In this document: piece after piece, positions 8,948-16,955 of the stretch
How positions within the stretch are numbered: position 1 is the stretch's first letter
Layout of the letters: each line of letters starts with the position of its first letter
The notes under the pieces: generated by a model
The model's input: only the letters and a program-made list of their open reading frames with translations
What the model was told of the DNA's origin: nothing
The model's database searches: none
Source of the DNA: Sediminibacterium sp. FEMGT703S
GTDB lineage: Bacteria > Bacteroidota > Bacteroidia > Chitinophagales > Chitinophagaceae
NCBI GenBank assembly: GCA_002786355.1
Contig: PGCO01000007.1
Location: forward strand, 54,092 to 118,091
DNA: 64,000 bases
Reading direction: 5' to 3'
Translations under genes and position numbers: made by a program

Positions 8948-9426
8948 TTTTCAGCCCTGAATTTTTTCAAAATGCTTTGAACCAGGCCTGGCTCAAATCC
9001 TCTCTGTTGTAAAAAAGCGGTTGTTTTGACTGTTCGGTTGATATATTGTTCATTTTTAAGGGTATTCCACTTAACCTTTATCAGTTTTTCCGCAACAGAA
9101 AGGTACTCTTCTTCTGAAATTTCTTTCATTGCTTTTTTGATATTGTATTCACTTACTCTTTTTTGTTTTAAAGCGTATGCAATTTTAACTTTTCCCCATT
9201 GTTTTTGGTTGAAATGTCCTCTAACAAAAGCTTTTGCATAACGCTCTTCGTTTAAATAGTCCTCTTCAATTAATCTGGAAAGCAACATTTCAACAGTTGG
9301 TTTTCCTAATTTTAGACTATATAATTTCTCCTTCACTTCTTGGTGACACCGGTCTTGGTATCCACAATAGTGTTTAAGCTTCATGTATGCTTTTTCAATA
9401 GTAGAAGTTGGGTCGGTTGAAAACAA
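8944..9426 (-). CDS. recX: Regulatory protein RecX
   Basis: A 160-aa RecX, which modulates RecA filaments. The helical triple-repeat pattern is recognisable: 'KHYCGYQDRCHQEVKEKL', 'LIEEDYLNEERYAKAFVRGHFNQKQ' read in two parts, and 'LQQRGFEPGLVQSILK' near the end. The longest frame begins with a TTG at 9426 directly after a stop; the first ATG is at 9384 (MKLKHYCGYQD). Homologues usually carry the few residues ahead of 'KLKHYC', so I keep the upstream start, with doubt. It overlaps the LpxR-like gene by 4 bp. recA lies elsewhere in the window (30864-31886), not adjacent. Confidence 0.87.
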   Translation of the reverse strand: MFSTDPTSTIEKAYMKLKHYCGYQDRCHQEVKEKLYSLKLGKPTVEMLLSRLIEEDYLNEERYAKAFVRGHFNQKQWGKVKIAYALKQKRVSEYNIKKAMKEISEEEYLSVAEKLIKVKWNTLKNEQYINRTVKTTAFLQQRGFEPGLVQSILKKFRAEK

Positions 9427-9452
9427 CTGTTAGTATTTTTAAGTAAAGTAAT

Positions 9453-9460
9453 TATATTTG
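9453..9460 (+). promoter_or_regulatory. Candidate -7 element upstream of the receiver gene
   Basis: TATATTTG is a perfect match to TAnnTTTG. It lies about 50 bp upstream of ATG 9511 and would give a leader of about 45 nt. I see no convincing TTG at the right -33 spacing. Confidence 0.4.
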
Positions 9461-9510
9461 TTTCAGGACCCCAAATATCCCCTATGATAAAAGTAAAGTC
9501 CTAGTAAAGC

Positions 9511-9930
9511 ATGGCCGTAACCCAATACAATGTTTGTTTGATAGACGATGATAAAATCTATCAATTCACTTCAAGAAAGATTCTCGAGTCTACTGGACTT
9601 GCCAAGAATATTTTGACTTTCTTTAATGGGAGTGAAGCTATTGGTTTTATTAAAGAATCAATGGAAAAGGGGCAGCAAGGATTACCAGATGTTATTTTTT
9701 TAGACATCAATATGCCAATCATGAATGGATGGCAGTTTCTAGATGAATACCATAAAATAATAGATCAGTTTAAAAAGCCCATCTACATTTACATGGTAAG
9801 TTCCTCGGTAGATGATAGCGATATTCAAAGATCTAAAGAATATAGCGGCGTTACCGACTATATTATAAAGCCCATCAATAAGGTAAAATACCAAGAGCTG
9901 ATAGAAAGGCTCAAGTTCTATAATGGCTAG
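9511..9930 (+). CDS. Single-domain response regulator (CheY-like receiver)
   Basis: A 139-aa protein consisting only of a receiver domain. The acidic pair is in 'CLIDDDKIYQ' (about residues 12-14), the phosphoacceptor Asp is in 'VIFLDINMPIMNGW' (about 65), the Thr/Ser switch is in 'YMVSSSVDDSD' (about 96) and the conserved Lys is in 'YIIKPINK' (about 119). There is no output domain, so it probably acts by protein contact or in a phosphorelay. No histidine kinase is adjacent; the gene stands alone between recX and dnaN. Confidence 0.9.
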   Translation: MAVTQYNVCLIDDDKIYQFTSRKILESTGLAKNILTFFNGSEAIGFIKESMEKGQQGLPDVIFLDINMPIMNGWQFLDEYHKIIDQFKKPIYIYMVSSSVDDSDIQRSKEYSGVTDYIIKPINKVKYQELIERLKFYNG

Positions 9931-9948
9931 ATTTTGGGTGTAAATTGC

Positions 9949-9980
9949 TTGTGAAATATCATCCCTTTACAGTAAGTTTG
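9949..9980 (+). promoter_or_regulatory. Promoter of dnaN, TTG / TAAGTTTG
   Basis: TAAGTTTG (9973-9980) is a perfect Bacteroidota -7 element, with TTG at 9949-9951 spaced 21 bp upstream as -33 element. The predicted transcript would have a leader of roughly 10-15 nt before ATG 10000. Confidence 0.55.
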
Positions 9981-9999
9981 TCCTGATTAAAATGATCAT

Positions 10000-11115
10000 A
10001 TGAAATTTATCGTTTCTTCCTCTTCGTTGTTAAAACATTTGCAACAAATTAGTGGTGTTATTAATGCCAATACCGTATTGCCTATTCTTGAAGATTTTTT
10101 GTTTGAAATAGAAGATAAAAAATTAAATGTAGTAGCCACCGACTTAGAAACAGTGATGCGCGTACAAATGGAAGTTGAAAGCAAAGCCAATGGCCGTGTT
10201 TGTATTCCTGCAAAAATCTTAATGGACTCTTTGAAGAATATTGCTGATCAACCACTCACTTTTACCATTGACAAAAATTTCGCGGTTGAAATCACCAGCG
10301 ACAACGGTAAGTACAAAGTAATGGGAGAGAATCCTGATAACTTTCCAAAAGAACCATCAGCTGACGATACCACCAGCTTTAATATGCACAGCAGTGCCTT
10401 ATTAACTGCTATCAACAAAACTTTGTTTGCAGTTAGCGGAGACGATTTAAGACCTGCAATGACAGGGGTGTTTTTTGAATTGAGCAAAGACGGCGTACAA
10501 TTTGTTGCCACTGATGCGCATCGTTTGGTTCGTTACAAGCGCACCGATACCTCTGCTACCAAAACAGATTCATTCATTGTGCCTAAGAAGCCTTTGAACT
10601 TATTAAAAAACGCATTACCGGATAATGAAGACGATTTAACCATCAGCTACAATAGTAATCACTTGTTTGTGAAGCATGGTTCAACGCATATGATCTGTCG
10701 TTTGATTGATGCCAGATTCCCAGATTACAAAGTGGTCATTCCTGCGGATAATCCATACAAATTGATTGTCAACAAATCTGCATTTCAAAATGCATTGCGT
10801 CGTGTCAATGTATTCTCTAACAAGAGCACCAATCAAGTTGCACTGAACATTACCGGCTCAGAATTACAAATGGCTGCACAAGACGTAGACTTCAGTTTTG
10901 AAGGTAACGAGCGCATGAGCTGTCAATATGATGGAGAAGATTTACAGATTGCTTTCAACGCGCGTTTCTTAATTGAAATGCTAAACGCTGCAGATACCGA
11001 TGATGTAAAAATGGAATTGTCTACTCCTACAAAAGCTGGTTTAATTAAACCAACTGAGCAAGGCGAAGGCGAAGACTTATTGATGTTGGTGATGCCGTTG
11101 ATGTTGAATAATTAA
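10000..11115 (+). CDS. dnaN: DNA polymerase III subunit beta (sliding clamp)
   Basis: A 371-aa beta clamp. The N-terminus MKFIVSSSSLLKHLQQISG, 'NTVLPILEDFLFE', 'DNFPKEP', 'ATDAHRLVRYK' and the C-terminal 'LMLVMPLMLNN' are all typical of Bacteroidota DnaN. It forms the processivity ring for the replicative polymerase and a docking platform for repair proteins. Three clamp domains of about 120 aa fit the length. dnaA and recF are not next to it, which is common in this phylum. It has its own promoter and terminator, so it is probably monocistronic. Confidence 0.97.
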   Translation: MKFIVSSSSLLKHLQQISGVINANTVLPILEDFLFEIEDKKLNVVATDLETVMRVQMEVESKANGRVCIPAKILMDSLKNIADQPLTFTIDKNFAVEITSDNGKYKVMGENPDNFPKEPSADDTTSFNMHSSALLTAINKTLFAVSGDDLRPAMTGVFFELSKDGVQFVATDAHRLVRYKRTDTSATKTDSFIVPKKPLNLLKNALPDNEDDLTISYNSNHLFVKHGSTHMICRLIDARFPDYKVVIPADNPYKLIVNKSAFQNALRRVNVFSNKSTNQVALNITGSELQMAAQDVDFSFEGNERMSCQYDGEDLQIAFNARFLIEMLNAADTDDVKMELSTPTKAGLIKPTEQGEGEDLLMLVMPLMLNN

Positions 11116-11137
11116 TCAACTACTTTTATAATGCTAG

Positions 11138-11166
11138 AACCCTGCAATTTTATTGTGGGGTTTTTT
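11138..11166 (+). terminator. Rho-independent terminator after dnaN
   Basis: A 10-bp stem (11138-11147 with 11153-11162, including two G-U pairs) closes a 5-nt loop. The right arm runs into a T tract ending at 11166. It lies 23 bp after the dnaN stop. Confidence 0.85.
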
Positions 11167-11267
11167 GTGCCGACTTATTAGGACAAATATATTTTCAAAA
11201 AGATAGATACCTTTTCTACTTTTATCATTCATGATTTTTAACCCTTGATGAAGTTCATGTATTTTAA

Positions 11268-12197
11268 TCAAATATGTTTGATTTCTAAATGTTCTTCCTT
11301 TAACCCTATTTTTTTATTAGAGCATAATAAGGCAAATAAAACAGTTCCAATTAATAGCGTAATAAAAAAATTTCTTAAGCTATTATTGGTTCTTTCCGAA
11401 AAATCTTCATTATGTGGGTGTTGGAGGATTATCGTGTTTTTTGGGGAAAAGGCAGTCGCCCTATTTTCGATTGATTTTAAAAAATATCTTGTTTCCCTTG
11501 ATCGCTCTTTTCTCACTACATATGGAATCCGCTTAATATCGTATGTATTTAACGCTTCTTTGCATTCATTGAATAATTGTCTTGCCATTTTGTTTTTTAT
11601 CTCATCAGAAAACCTATTAGGCATTTCTTTATGAAATTTTACACCAAACCAATAAGGATGGCCCAATTTTGGGTAATAGTTTCCTCGAGAAAAAATGGGG
11701 ATTGCAAAATAAATATCCATGTTTAGCCTTCTGCCCTTGTTACTAGTATAAAATTTTATAAATGAACATGTATGAATTCTAGCAAGATTTCCATTTTTTA
11801 ATTGATAATATCGTCCAACCGGCTCTCTTTGAATATCTTCTATTCTATTTAGATTAATTAATTTGTCTGAACAGTTAGTATAATAGACTTGAATAAATAC
11901 ATTTAAAAAAGCAAACCATATCCATGCAAGTAATAAAAAAACATATTTGCTAAATTTATTTTGCTCCGGAAAAACGAATCGTGCAAGCTTTGGTAAAAGA
12001 AAAAGAAACAATGCTATACCAGATAAAATAAGTTGTATATGAATATTCCATGTTTCTTCTTCAAAATCGATTGATGGAGCATAGTTTGCAATTACCCATC
12101 TACTAATTATTTCAAAAAAACTAATCCCGAAAATTAGTATAAATAATGTTGGAAAAATTAATTGTATTTTTTTCCAAAATAGGGTCGAGAACTCCAT
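11268..12197 (-). CDS. Integral membrane protein of unknown function
   Basis: A 309-aa protein I do not recognise. Hydrophobic segments are visible near residues 12-33, 52-66, 83-105 and again near the C-terminus (about 272-290, 'FFITLLIGTVLFALLC'). In between is a polar region with 'SFIKFYTSNKGRRLNMDIYFAI' read as a beta-rich, probably extracytoplasmic domain. The gene stands alone on the minus strand between two plus-strand genes and its coding DNA is more AT-rich than dnaN's, which may mean acquisition or weak constraint. No motif allows a function to be proposed. Confidence 0.7.
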   Translation of the reverse strand: MEFSTLFWKKIQLIFPTLFILIFGISFFEIISRWVIANYAPSIDFEEETWNIHIQLILSGIALFLFLLPKLARFVFPEQNKFSKYVFLLLAWIWFAFLNVFIQVYYTNCSDKLINLNRIEDIQREPVGRYYQLKNGNLARIHTCSFIKFYTSNKGRRLNMDIYFAIPIFSRGNYYPKLGHPYWFGVKFHKEMPNRFSDEIKNKMARQLFNECKEALNTYDIKRIPYVVRKERSRETRYFLKSIENRATAFSPKNTIILQHPHNEDFSERTNNSLRNFFITLLIGTVLFALLCSNKKIGLKEEHLEIKHI

Positions 12198-12293
12198 TGT
12201 TTGCTTGTTTTAGTCTAAATTAATTAAAAGAATAATAGGGCCTGCTAATTTCATTATTTCATTATTTGTAACTTACACTAAACTTTTAGCAAA

Positions 12294-13115
12294 ATGATTG
12301 ATGCCATTATTGACTACTTCAATACTATTCCTAGTTTACATAGAGCGCTAATATTAGCGGGTGGCATTTTATTCTTTTGGATAGTGGAAGGTATTGTGCC
12401 ATTGGCCAATTTTAAGTACAATAAAGTTCGCCATGCTGGGATTAACCTATTTTTCACAGCAACTACCATTATCATCAATTTTGCGTTTGCATTGGTAATT
12501 GTAAAAGCCAGCGAATGGGCCATAGCTAACCAATTTGGTTTATTGCAATTGACAGCTATGCCTACTTGGGTAATGTTAATTGGTGGATTGTTATTGCTTG
12601 ATTTAGTAGGGGCATATTTTATCCATTTTATAGAACATAAAATCAAATGGATGTGGAAGTTTCATATGGTGCATCATGCAGACACACATGTTGATACTAC
12701 CACTGCTAATAGACACCATCCAGGAGAAAGTGTATTCAGAGCAGTATTCACTACCATTGGCGTGATTATTTGTGGCGCCCCCATGTGGTTAGTGATGTTG
12801 TATCAGAGTTTAAGCGCGGTTTTATCTCAATTCAATCATGCCAATATGCGTTTACCGCTTTGGTTAGACAATGTCATTAGTTGGGTGATCATTTCCCCCA
12901 ATATGCACAAAGTACATCACCATTACAAGCAACCGCAAACAGACAGCAACTACGGCAATATCTTTTCTATTTGGGACCGTTTGTTTGGTACTTACAATTA
13001 TACGCCTGTAGACAGTTTGCGCTATGGATTAGACGTGTTAGACGATAGCACGGATGAAGCACTCAACTACCAGTTGAAAATTCCTTTTGACAACAGCATC
13101 AAAACACAGTACTAA
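12294..13115 (+). CDS. Sterol desaturase / fatty acid hydroxylase family membrane protein
   Basis: A 273-aa di-iron membrane oxygenase family member. Its eight-histidine signature is present: 'HFIEHKIKWMWKFHMVHH' near residue 112, 'NRHHPGE' near 138 and 'NMHKVHHHYKQP' near 204. Four or more transmembrane stretches flank these. Family members hydroxylate or desaturate lipids (sterols, fatty acids, carotenoids); the substrate is unknown here. The next gene starts 16 bp downstream but has its own promoter-like box overlapping this stop codon. A second paralogue lies at 40705-41478. Confidence 0.88.
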   Translation: MIDAIIDYFNTIPSLHRALILAGGILFFWIVEGIVPLANFKYNKVRHAGINLFFTATTIIINFAFALVIVKASEWAIANQFGLLQLTAMPTWVMLIGGLLLLDLVGAYFIHFIEHKIKWMWKFHMVHHADTHVDTTTANRHHPGESVFRAVFTTIGVIICGAPMWLVMLYQSLSAVLSQFNHANMRLPLWLDNVISWVIISPNMHKVHHHYKQPQTDSNYGNIFSIWDRLFGTYNYTPVDSLRYGLDVLDDSTDEALNYQLKIPFDNSIKTQY

Positions 13116-13120
13116 ATTTG
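13113..13120 (+). promoter_or_regulatory. Candidate -7 element overlapping the hydroxylase stop codon
   Basis: TAAATTTG, a perfect TAnnTTTG, begins at the TAA stop of the upstream gene and ends 11 bp before ATG 13132. It could drive the small membrane protein and kdsB. Confidence 0.4.
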
Positions 13121-13131
13121 TATTTTAGTTT

Positions 13132-13542
13132 ATGAGTTTATTCGAATGGTTTTTTGAAAGAAAAAATCCAGGCCCAAAAGGGCATGCTGAAATGGGTATA
13201 CAACCAAACCCTGTTGGTGAAATGGCCAATTGGATGAAAATTCTTTACTTGCTCATTGGTGGTGCCATTTGGGTGGGCTATTTCTTTTTGTTTACACTGG
13301 TGGAAGGTAAAGGGGTTGAAGCTGTTATTTTGTTTGGACTAATTTATTTAGTGCTGGCTTTATTGGTTCATCCTAAACCAAGACTAGACAATATGGGTTG
13401 GGTCAGGGGTATTATTGATAACCCTTTTCGTTGGAGTGATGACGTCAATCGTTTCTTATTTTTCTTCGAAGCCATTTTGCTACCTGGCAAATTAATGATC
13501 CTTTTCTTTCGCATCATTTTTTTCTACTTCAGCCCTAGGTAG
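13132..13542 (+). CDS. Small membrane protein, function unknown
   Basis: A 136-aa protein with two or three hydrophobic segments (about residues 36-56 'ILYLLIGGAIWVGYFF', 62-80 and 114-132) and no signal peptide. The loop 'HPKPRLDNMGWVRGIIDNPFRWSDD' (read in two parts) is the only striking polar part. I do not recognise a named family. It lies 16 bp after the fatty-acid hydroxylase and 19 bp before kdsB on the same strand, so an envelope or lipid-related role is a guess from context. Confidence 0.7.
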   Translation: MSLFEWFFERKNPGPKGHAEMGIQPNPVGEMANWMKILYLLIGGAIWVGYFFLFTLVEGKGVEAVILFGLIYLVLALLVHPKPRLDNMGWVRGIIDNPFRWSDDVNRFLFFFEAILLPGKLMILFFRIIFFYFSPR

Positions 13543-13561
13543 TGCATCTTTGTAGAAAGTT

Positions 13562-14284
13562 ATGTTTATGAAGATTGTTGCCATGATTCCTGCGCGTTAT
13601 GCTGCCACTCGTTTTCCTGCAAAATTAATGCAAACACTAGGCAATAAATCGGTCATTCGTCATACCTATGATAATACACTTGCCACTGGTTTGTTTAGTG
13701 ATGTTATTGTGGTAACCGATAGTGATATCATTTTTACTGAAATCACCAGCAATGGTGGCAAAGCCATCATGAGTAAAAAAAATCATGAAAGCGGAAGCGA
13801 TCGTATTGCCGAAGCTGCGGCTGATTTAGACGTTGATATTATTGTGAATGTGCAGGGCGATGAACCCTTTGTGCAAAAAGATCCATTAGAAAAATTACTC
13901 GCAACATTTAAAGAACCTACTGTACAAGTTGCCTCTTTAATGCAGGAGTTAAAAGATCGAACTTTAATTGAAGATCCCAACTACGTGAAAGTTGCAGTGG
14001 ATAGAAATATGAATTCGCTGTTTTTTTCTCGAAGCGTAATTCCTTATCCTCGAGATAAAAATATTGCCATTCCATATTACGAACATATTGGTGTGTATGC
14101 TTTTCGTAAACAAGCATTACTCAATTTTACCGACTGGCCAATGACACCCTTAGAAGCAGCAGAAAAAATTGAATGCTTGCGTTACCTTGAATATGGTGTG
14201 GCATTAAAAATGGTGCTCACCCAATACATGGGAGTAGAAATTGATACGCCGGAAGATTTGCTAAAAGCTGCTAAGCTTTTATAG
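13562..14284 (+). CDS. kdsB: 3-deoxy-manno-octulosonate cytidylyltransferase (CMP-Kdo synthetase)
   Basis: A 240-aa KdsB that activates Kdo, or 8-amino-Kdo in some lineages, with CTP for lipid A core assembly. Diagnostic motifs are '[16 protein letters not shown]' at the N-terminus, 'NVQGDEPFV' near residue 98, '[12 protein letters not shown]' near 155 and '[11 protein letters not shown]' near 225. Two ATGs two codons apart (13562 and 13568) are possible; the second gives the family-typical [11 protein letters not shown]. It converges with a KdnB-like oxidase gene 32 bp away, which raises the possibility of an amino-sugar variant of Kdo. Confidence 0.95.
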   Translation: MFMKIVAMIPARYAATRFPAKLMQTLGNKSVIRHTYDNTLATGLFSDVIVVTDSDIIFTEITSNGGKAIMSKKNHESGSDRIAEAAADLDVDIIVNVQGDEPFVQKDPLEKLLATFKEPTVQVASLMQELKDRTLIEDPNYVKVAVDRNMNSLFFSRSVIPYPRDKNIAIPYYEHIGVYAFRKQALLNFTDWPMTPLEAAEKIECLRYLEYGVALKMVLTQYMGVEIDTPEDLLKAAKLL

Positions 14285-14316
14285 TGATTCAAAGTATTTG
14301 TTCCTATCGTGCGCGA

Positions 14317-15390
14317 CTATAGTCTTTCGTATAGTGCTCTGAGTTTTTCACGAGTCATGATACTTTCCCAATCCTTTCCCAAAGCATTTTCCCATAAGGG
14401 TTTCATGCCCAATGACACGTTCATCATGGTTTCAAATTGCTCATTGCTCAAACCCTTGCAAATACCTTGTGGTATTTCAATTTGATTTTTTTCTACCATC
14501 AATTTGAATTCCTTCACGCCTGCAGGATAATACTCTTCTAAATGATTCATGACAATGCAATTGCCAATTCCGTGTTTGGTTCCAAGTAAATAACTCAAGC
14601 CATAACTTACTGCATGCGCCACACCCACTTGTGAATAGGCAATACTCATACCTCCAGCATAAGAAGCCATCATCAATTGGTCGTCACTTTCATCATCCCA
14701 ATGATTTTTTTCAACAAATACTTTTTGACAAAGCTGTAAAGCTTTCTCTCCATAGCTTTTGCTGAACTCGTTTAAATATGTGCCTTCTAAACTTTCTATG
14801 CAATGGATATAACAATCCATGCCCGTATAAAATCGCTGATTGGCTGGTGCGTCTTTCGTAAGTTCTGGATCTAATACTATTTGATCAAAAGGAGTAAAGT
14901 CTGAATTCATTCCCAACTTTCTAGTTGGTCCTGTTAAAACGGTGGTTCTGCTCACTTCTGCACCTGTTCCACTCAAAGTTGGTATGCCTACTTTATATAC
15001 ACCTGCTTCTTGAACCAAATCCCATCCTTGGTAATCGGCCGATGAGCCTGGATTGGTCATCATCAAAGAAACCGCTTTCGCTAAGTCCATGGTAGATCCA
15101 CCGCCAATACCAATCACCCCACTAATGGTTCCAAATTCTTCTTTTAAAGAGCGGGCTAATTCGTCTACTTGACTAGTCTTAGGTTCATAAGTAACATCAG
15201 CCAACACTATTTTATCTTTTCCTCTTAATGGAATACGATTCAACAATGGCTTGCCTTCAAAATAATGGTCTACTAAAAATACCATAGGAGCATCGCCCTT
15301 TCTATGTGGAGTCAATATTTCATCTAGTTGATTAAAACTGCCGCGGCCAAAAACCACGTAACTAACCATTTTAAAATTCCTAAAGCTCAT
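14317..15390 (-). CDS. kdnB: Iron-containing alcohol dehydrogenase, KdnB-like (Kdo 8-oxidase candidate)
   Basis: A 357-aa group III metal-dependent alcohol dehydrogenase. The NAD(P) motif 'GIGGGSTMDLAKAVSLMM' lies near residue 96, 'PTLSGTGAEVSRTTVLTG' near 138, and iron-binding histidines fall in 'DCYIHCIES' (about 198), 'GVAHAVSYG' and 'GTKHGIGNC' (about 260-275). The N-terminus 'VVFGRGSFNQLDEIL' fits what I recall of KdnB, which oxidises C8 of Kdo before transamination by KdnA to 8-amino-Kdo. The neighbouring convergent kdsB supports this. No kdnA-type aminotransferase is in the window, so the assignment is a contextual inference; a generic alcohol dehydrogenase is the alternative. Confidence 0.65.
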   Translation of the reverse strand: MSFRNFKMVSYVVFGRGSFNQLDEILTPHRKGDAPMVFLVDHYFEGKPLLNRIPLRGKDKIVLADVTYEPKTSQVDELARSLKEEFGTISGVIGIGGGSTMDLAKAVSLMMTNPGSSADYQGWDLVQEAGVYKVGIPTLSGTGAEVSRTTVLTGPTRKLGMNSDFTPFDQIVLDPELTKDAPANQRFYTGMDCYIHCIESLEGTYLNEFSKSYGEKALQLCQKVFVEKNHWDDESDDQLMMASYAGGMSIAYSQVGVAHAVSYGLSYLLGTKHGIGNCIVMNHLEEYYPAGVKEFKLMVEKNQIEIPQGICKGLSNEQFETMMNVSLGMKPLWENALGKDWESIMTREKLRALYERL

Positions 15391-15419
15391 AGTGTTGTTT
15401 TACTTGGTAAAGATCGTAT

Positions 15420-16907
15420 TTATTTCCAGATGGATCTCATTGGCCAAAAGCTAATCTGCTCGAATACCGTGTCATTTCCGTCACTAAAAAATTCAATACC
15501 CGTATCTGTTTCTTCTGGAAAAACTTGCGAAGTAAAAACCAGTTCTCCGTTATTAGCATAAACCTCAACGATGCTCTTATCAAAAAAGATATGCAGTTTT
15601 ACTTTATCATTTTGTGTTTTTAAAGAAGCATATTTTTTAGCAGAAAGGGGGAACTGTTTACTAAAATTAGATGGGGTATTACTCCTATCGGTGAACAACT
15701 GTGCTGATTTTGAATCATACCCAATGATAAAACTACGGTTACCGCCCACGGCAACTTTAATCCCACAAATACCATTTTTTACAGGCTTAAGGTCTACTTC
15801 CATTTCAAAGCAATTGCTTTTAAAAGGGAGGGTGTAACTGTTCTTAACCGAAATAGTTCCGCTTAATCGTTCTTCCATGGAGCGCATTGCGCGCAAGGCT
15901 TTGATCGGTTCCTGTACCAAGGACCATTCCGATCCAATTTTTTTAACTGATAATTTTCGAGGAATAGACATAGCACCTTTCCAAGGATCAGTCGGAATTT
16001 CATTGGCATAATTCCAATTATTGACCCAGCCAATTGAAACGGGGATACGATCAGGGGTATTTTTAAAAGTTATGGCTGCATAATAGTCACTACCATAATC
16101 AGGTCTTACAATTTTGCTAGGGGAATTTTCATTGTAAAATTTTTTTCCATCAAATTCACCCACATAATATTGCATACTTGAATTCTGCGATATTAATAAC
16201 ACCCATTTCTTTTTATTGGGTTCTCCTGCTATGGGTACCTGAAATAAATCAGGACACTCCCATACACCCGATGTATCTCCAATAGGACCAAAGTTGCTTT
16301 GGAATGTCCACTTTTTTAAGTTAGGCGAAGTATAAATTGAGATCATTTTTTCAATAGGCATTGAAACCATCATGACCCATTGCTTTGTTTGTTCGTACCA
16401 GAACACATTGGGATCCCTAAAATCGCGCTTATTCAAATCTAGTACTGGATTGCCTGCGAAGCTATTCCATGATCTTCCCTGGTCATTGCTAAAAGCCAGG
16501 TATTGAGATTGATTGATGCTATCGTGCGCAGTGAATACCGCAACCATTGGTGGGTTTTCTTTCTTTTTACCAAGGGCACTGGTATTTTTAGTATCAACTA
16601 CAACGGATCCAGAAAAAGCCATTTTACCCCCTTCTTCTTTGAGTGCTAAAGGAAGGGGTTTCCACTTCACTAAATCTTTACTTACCGAGTGACCCCAACT
16701 CATATGTCCCCAAATATTACCAAAGGGATTATGTTGATAAAATAAATGGTATTCTCCATTATGATAAACCAATCCATTGGGATCGTTAATCCAATTTTTT
16801 TGTGACGAAAAATGGTACTGGGGCCTAAACCGTTCTTCGTAAAAAGTCGTTTGAGCCTGCATTAAAAATGGAATTAAATTGAGTAAAAGCGGTGCTAGTT
16901 TTTTCAT
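15420..16907 (-). CDS. Exported glycoside hydrolase family 32 (levanase/inulinase/invertase type)
   Basis: A 495-aa beta-fructosidase with a signal peptide (MKKLAPLLLNLIPFLMQAQ). Its five-bladed propeller motifs are 'WINDPNGLVYHNGEYHLFYQ' near residue 39 (Asp nucleophile), 'FRDPNVFW' near 160 (transition-state stabiliser) and 'WECPDLFQVP' near 216 (acid/base Glu). The C-terminal beta-sandwich ends with 'IFFDKSIVEVYANNGE'. It should release fructose from fructans or sucrose in the periplasm or outside. No SusC/SusD pair or fructokinase is next to it, so it is not in a visible polysaccharide-utilisation locus. It lies 29 bp upstream of the kdnB-like gene. Confidence 0.92.
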   Translation of the reverse strand: MKKLAPLLLNLIPFLMQAQTTFYEERFRPQYHFSSQKNWINDPNGLVYHNGEYHLFYQHNPFGNIWGHMSWGHSVSKDLVKWKPLPLALKEEGGKMAFSGSVVVDTKNTSALGKKKENPPMVAVFTAHDSINQSQYLAFSNDQGRSWNSFAGNPVLDLNKRDFRDPNVFWYEQTKQWVMMVSMPIEKMISIYTSPNLKKWTFQSNFGPIGDTSGVWECPDLFQVPIAGEPNKKKWVLLISQNSSMQYYVGEFDGKKFYNENSPSKIVRPDYGSDYYAAITFKNTPDRIPVSIGWVNNWNYANEIPTDPWKGAMSIPRKLSVKKIGSEWSLVQEPIKALRAMRSMEERLSGTISVKNSYTLPFKSNCFEMEVDLKPVKNGICGIKVAVGGNRSFIIGYDSKSAQLFTDRSNTPSNFSKQFPLSAKKYASLKTQNDKVKLHIFFDKSIVEVYANNGELVFTSQVFPEETDTGIEFFSDGNDTVFEQISFWPMRSIWK

Positions 16908-16955
16908 GAAATAAAATATGCTTGTTTAAATTTAATGCATTCTGAGCAGTACTAA

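Noticed and set aside
11245..11634. 129-codon plus-strand frame overlapping the unknown membrane protein
   Set aside because: Low-complexity hydrophobic translation opposite the 309-aa frame, which has a better start and a continuous membrane-protein pattern.
12250..12275. Short tandem repeat ('TTCATTATT' twice) before the fatty-acid hydroxylase
   Set aside because: Two copies of a 9-mer in AT-rich DNA; not distinguishable from chance.
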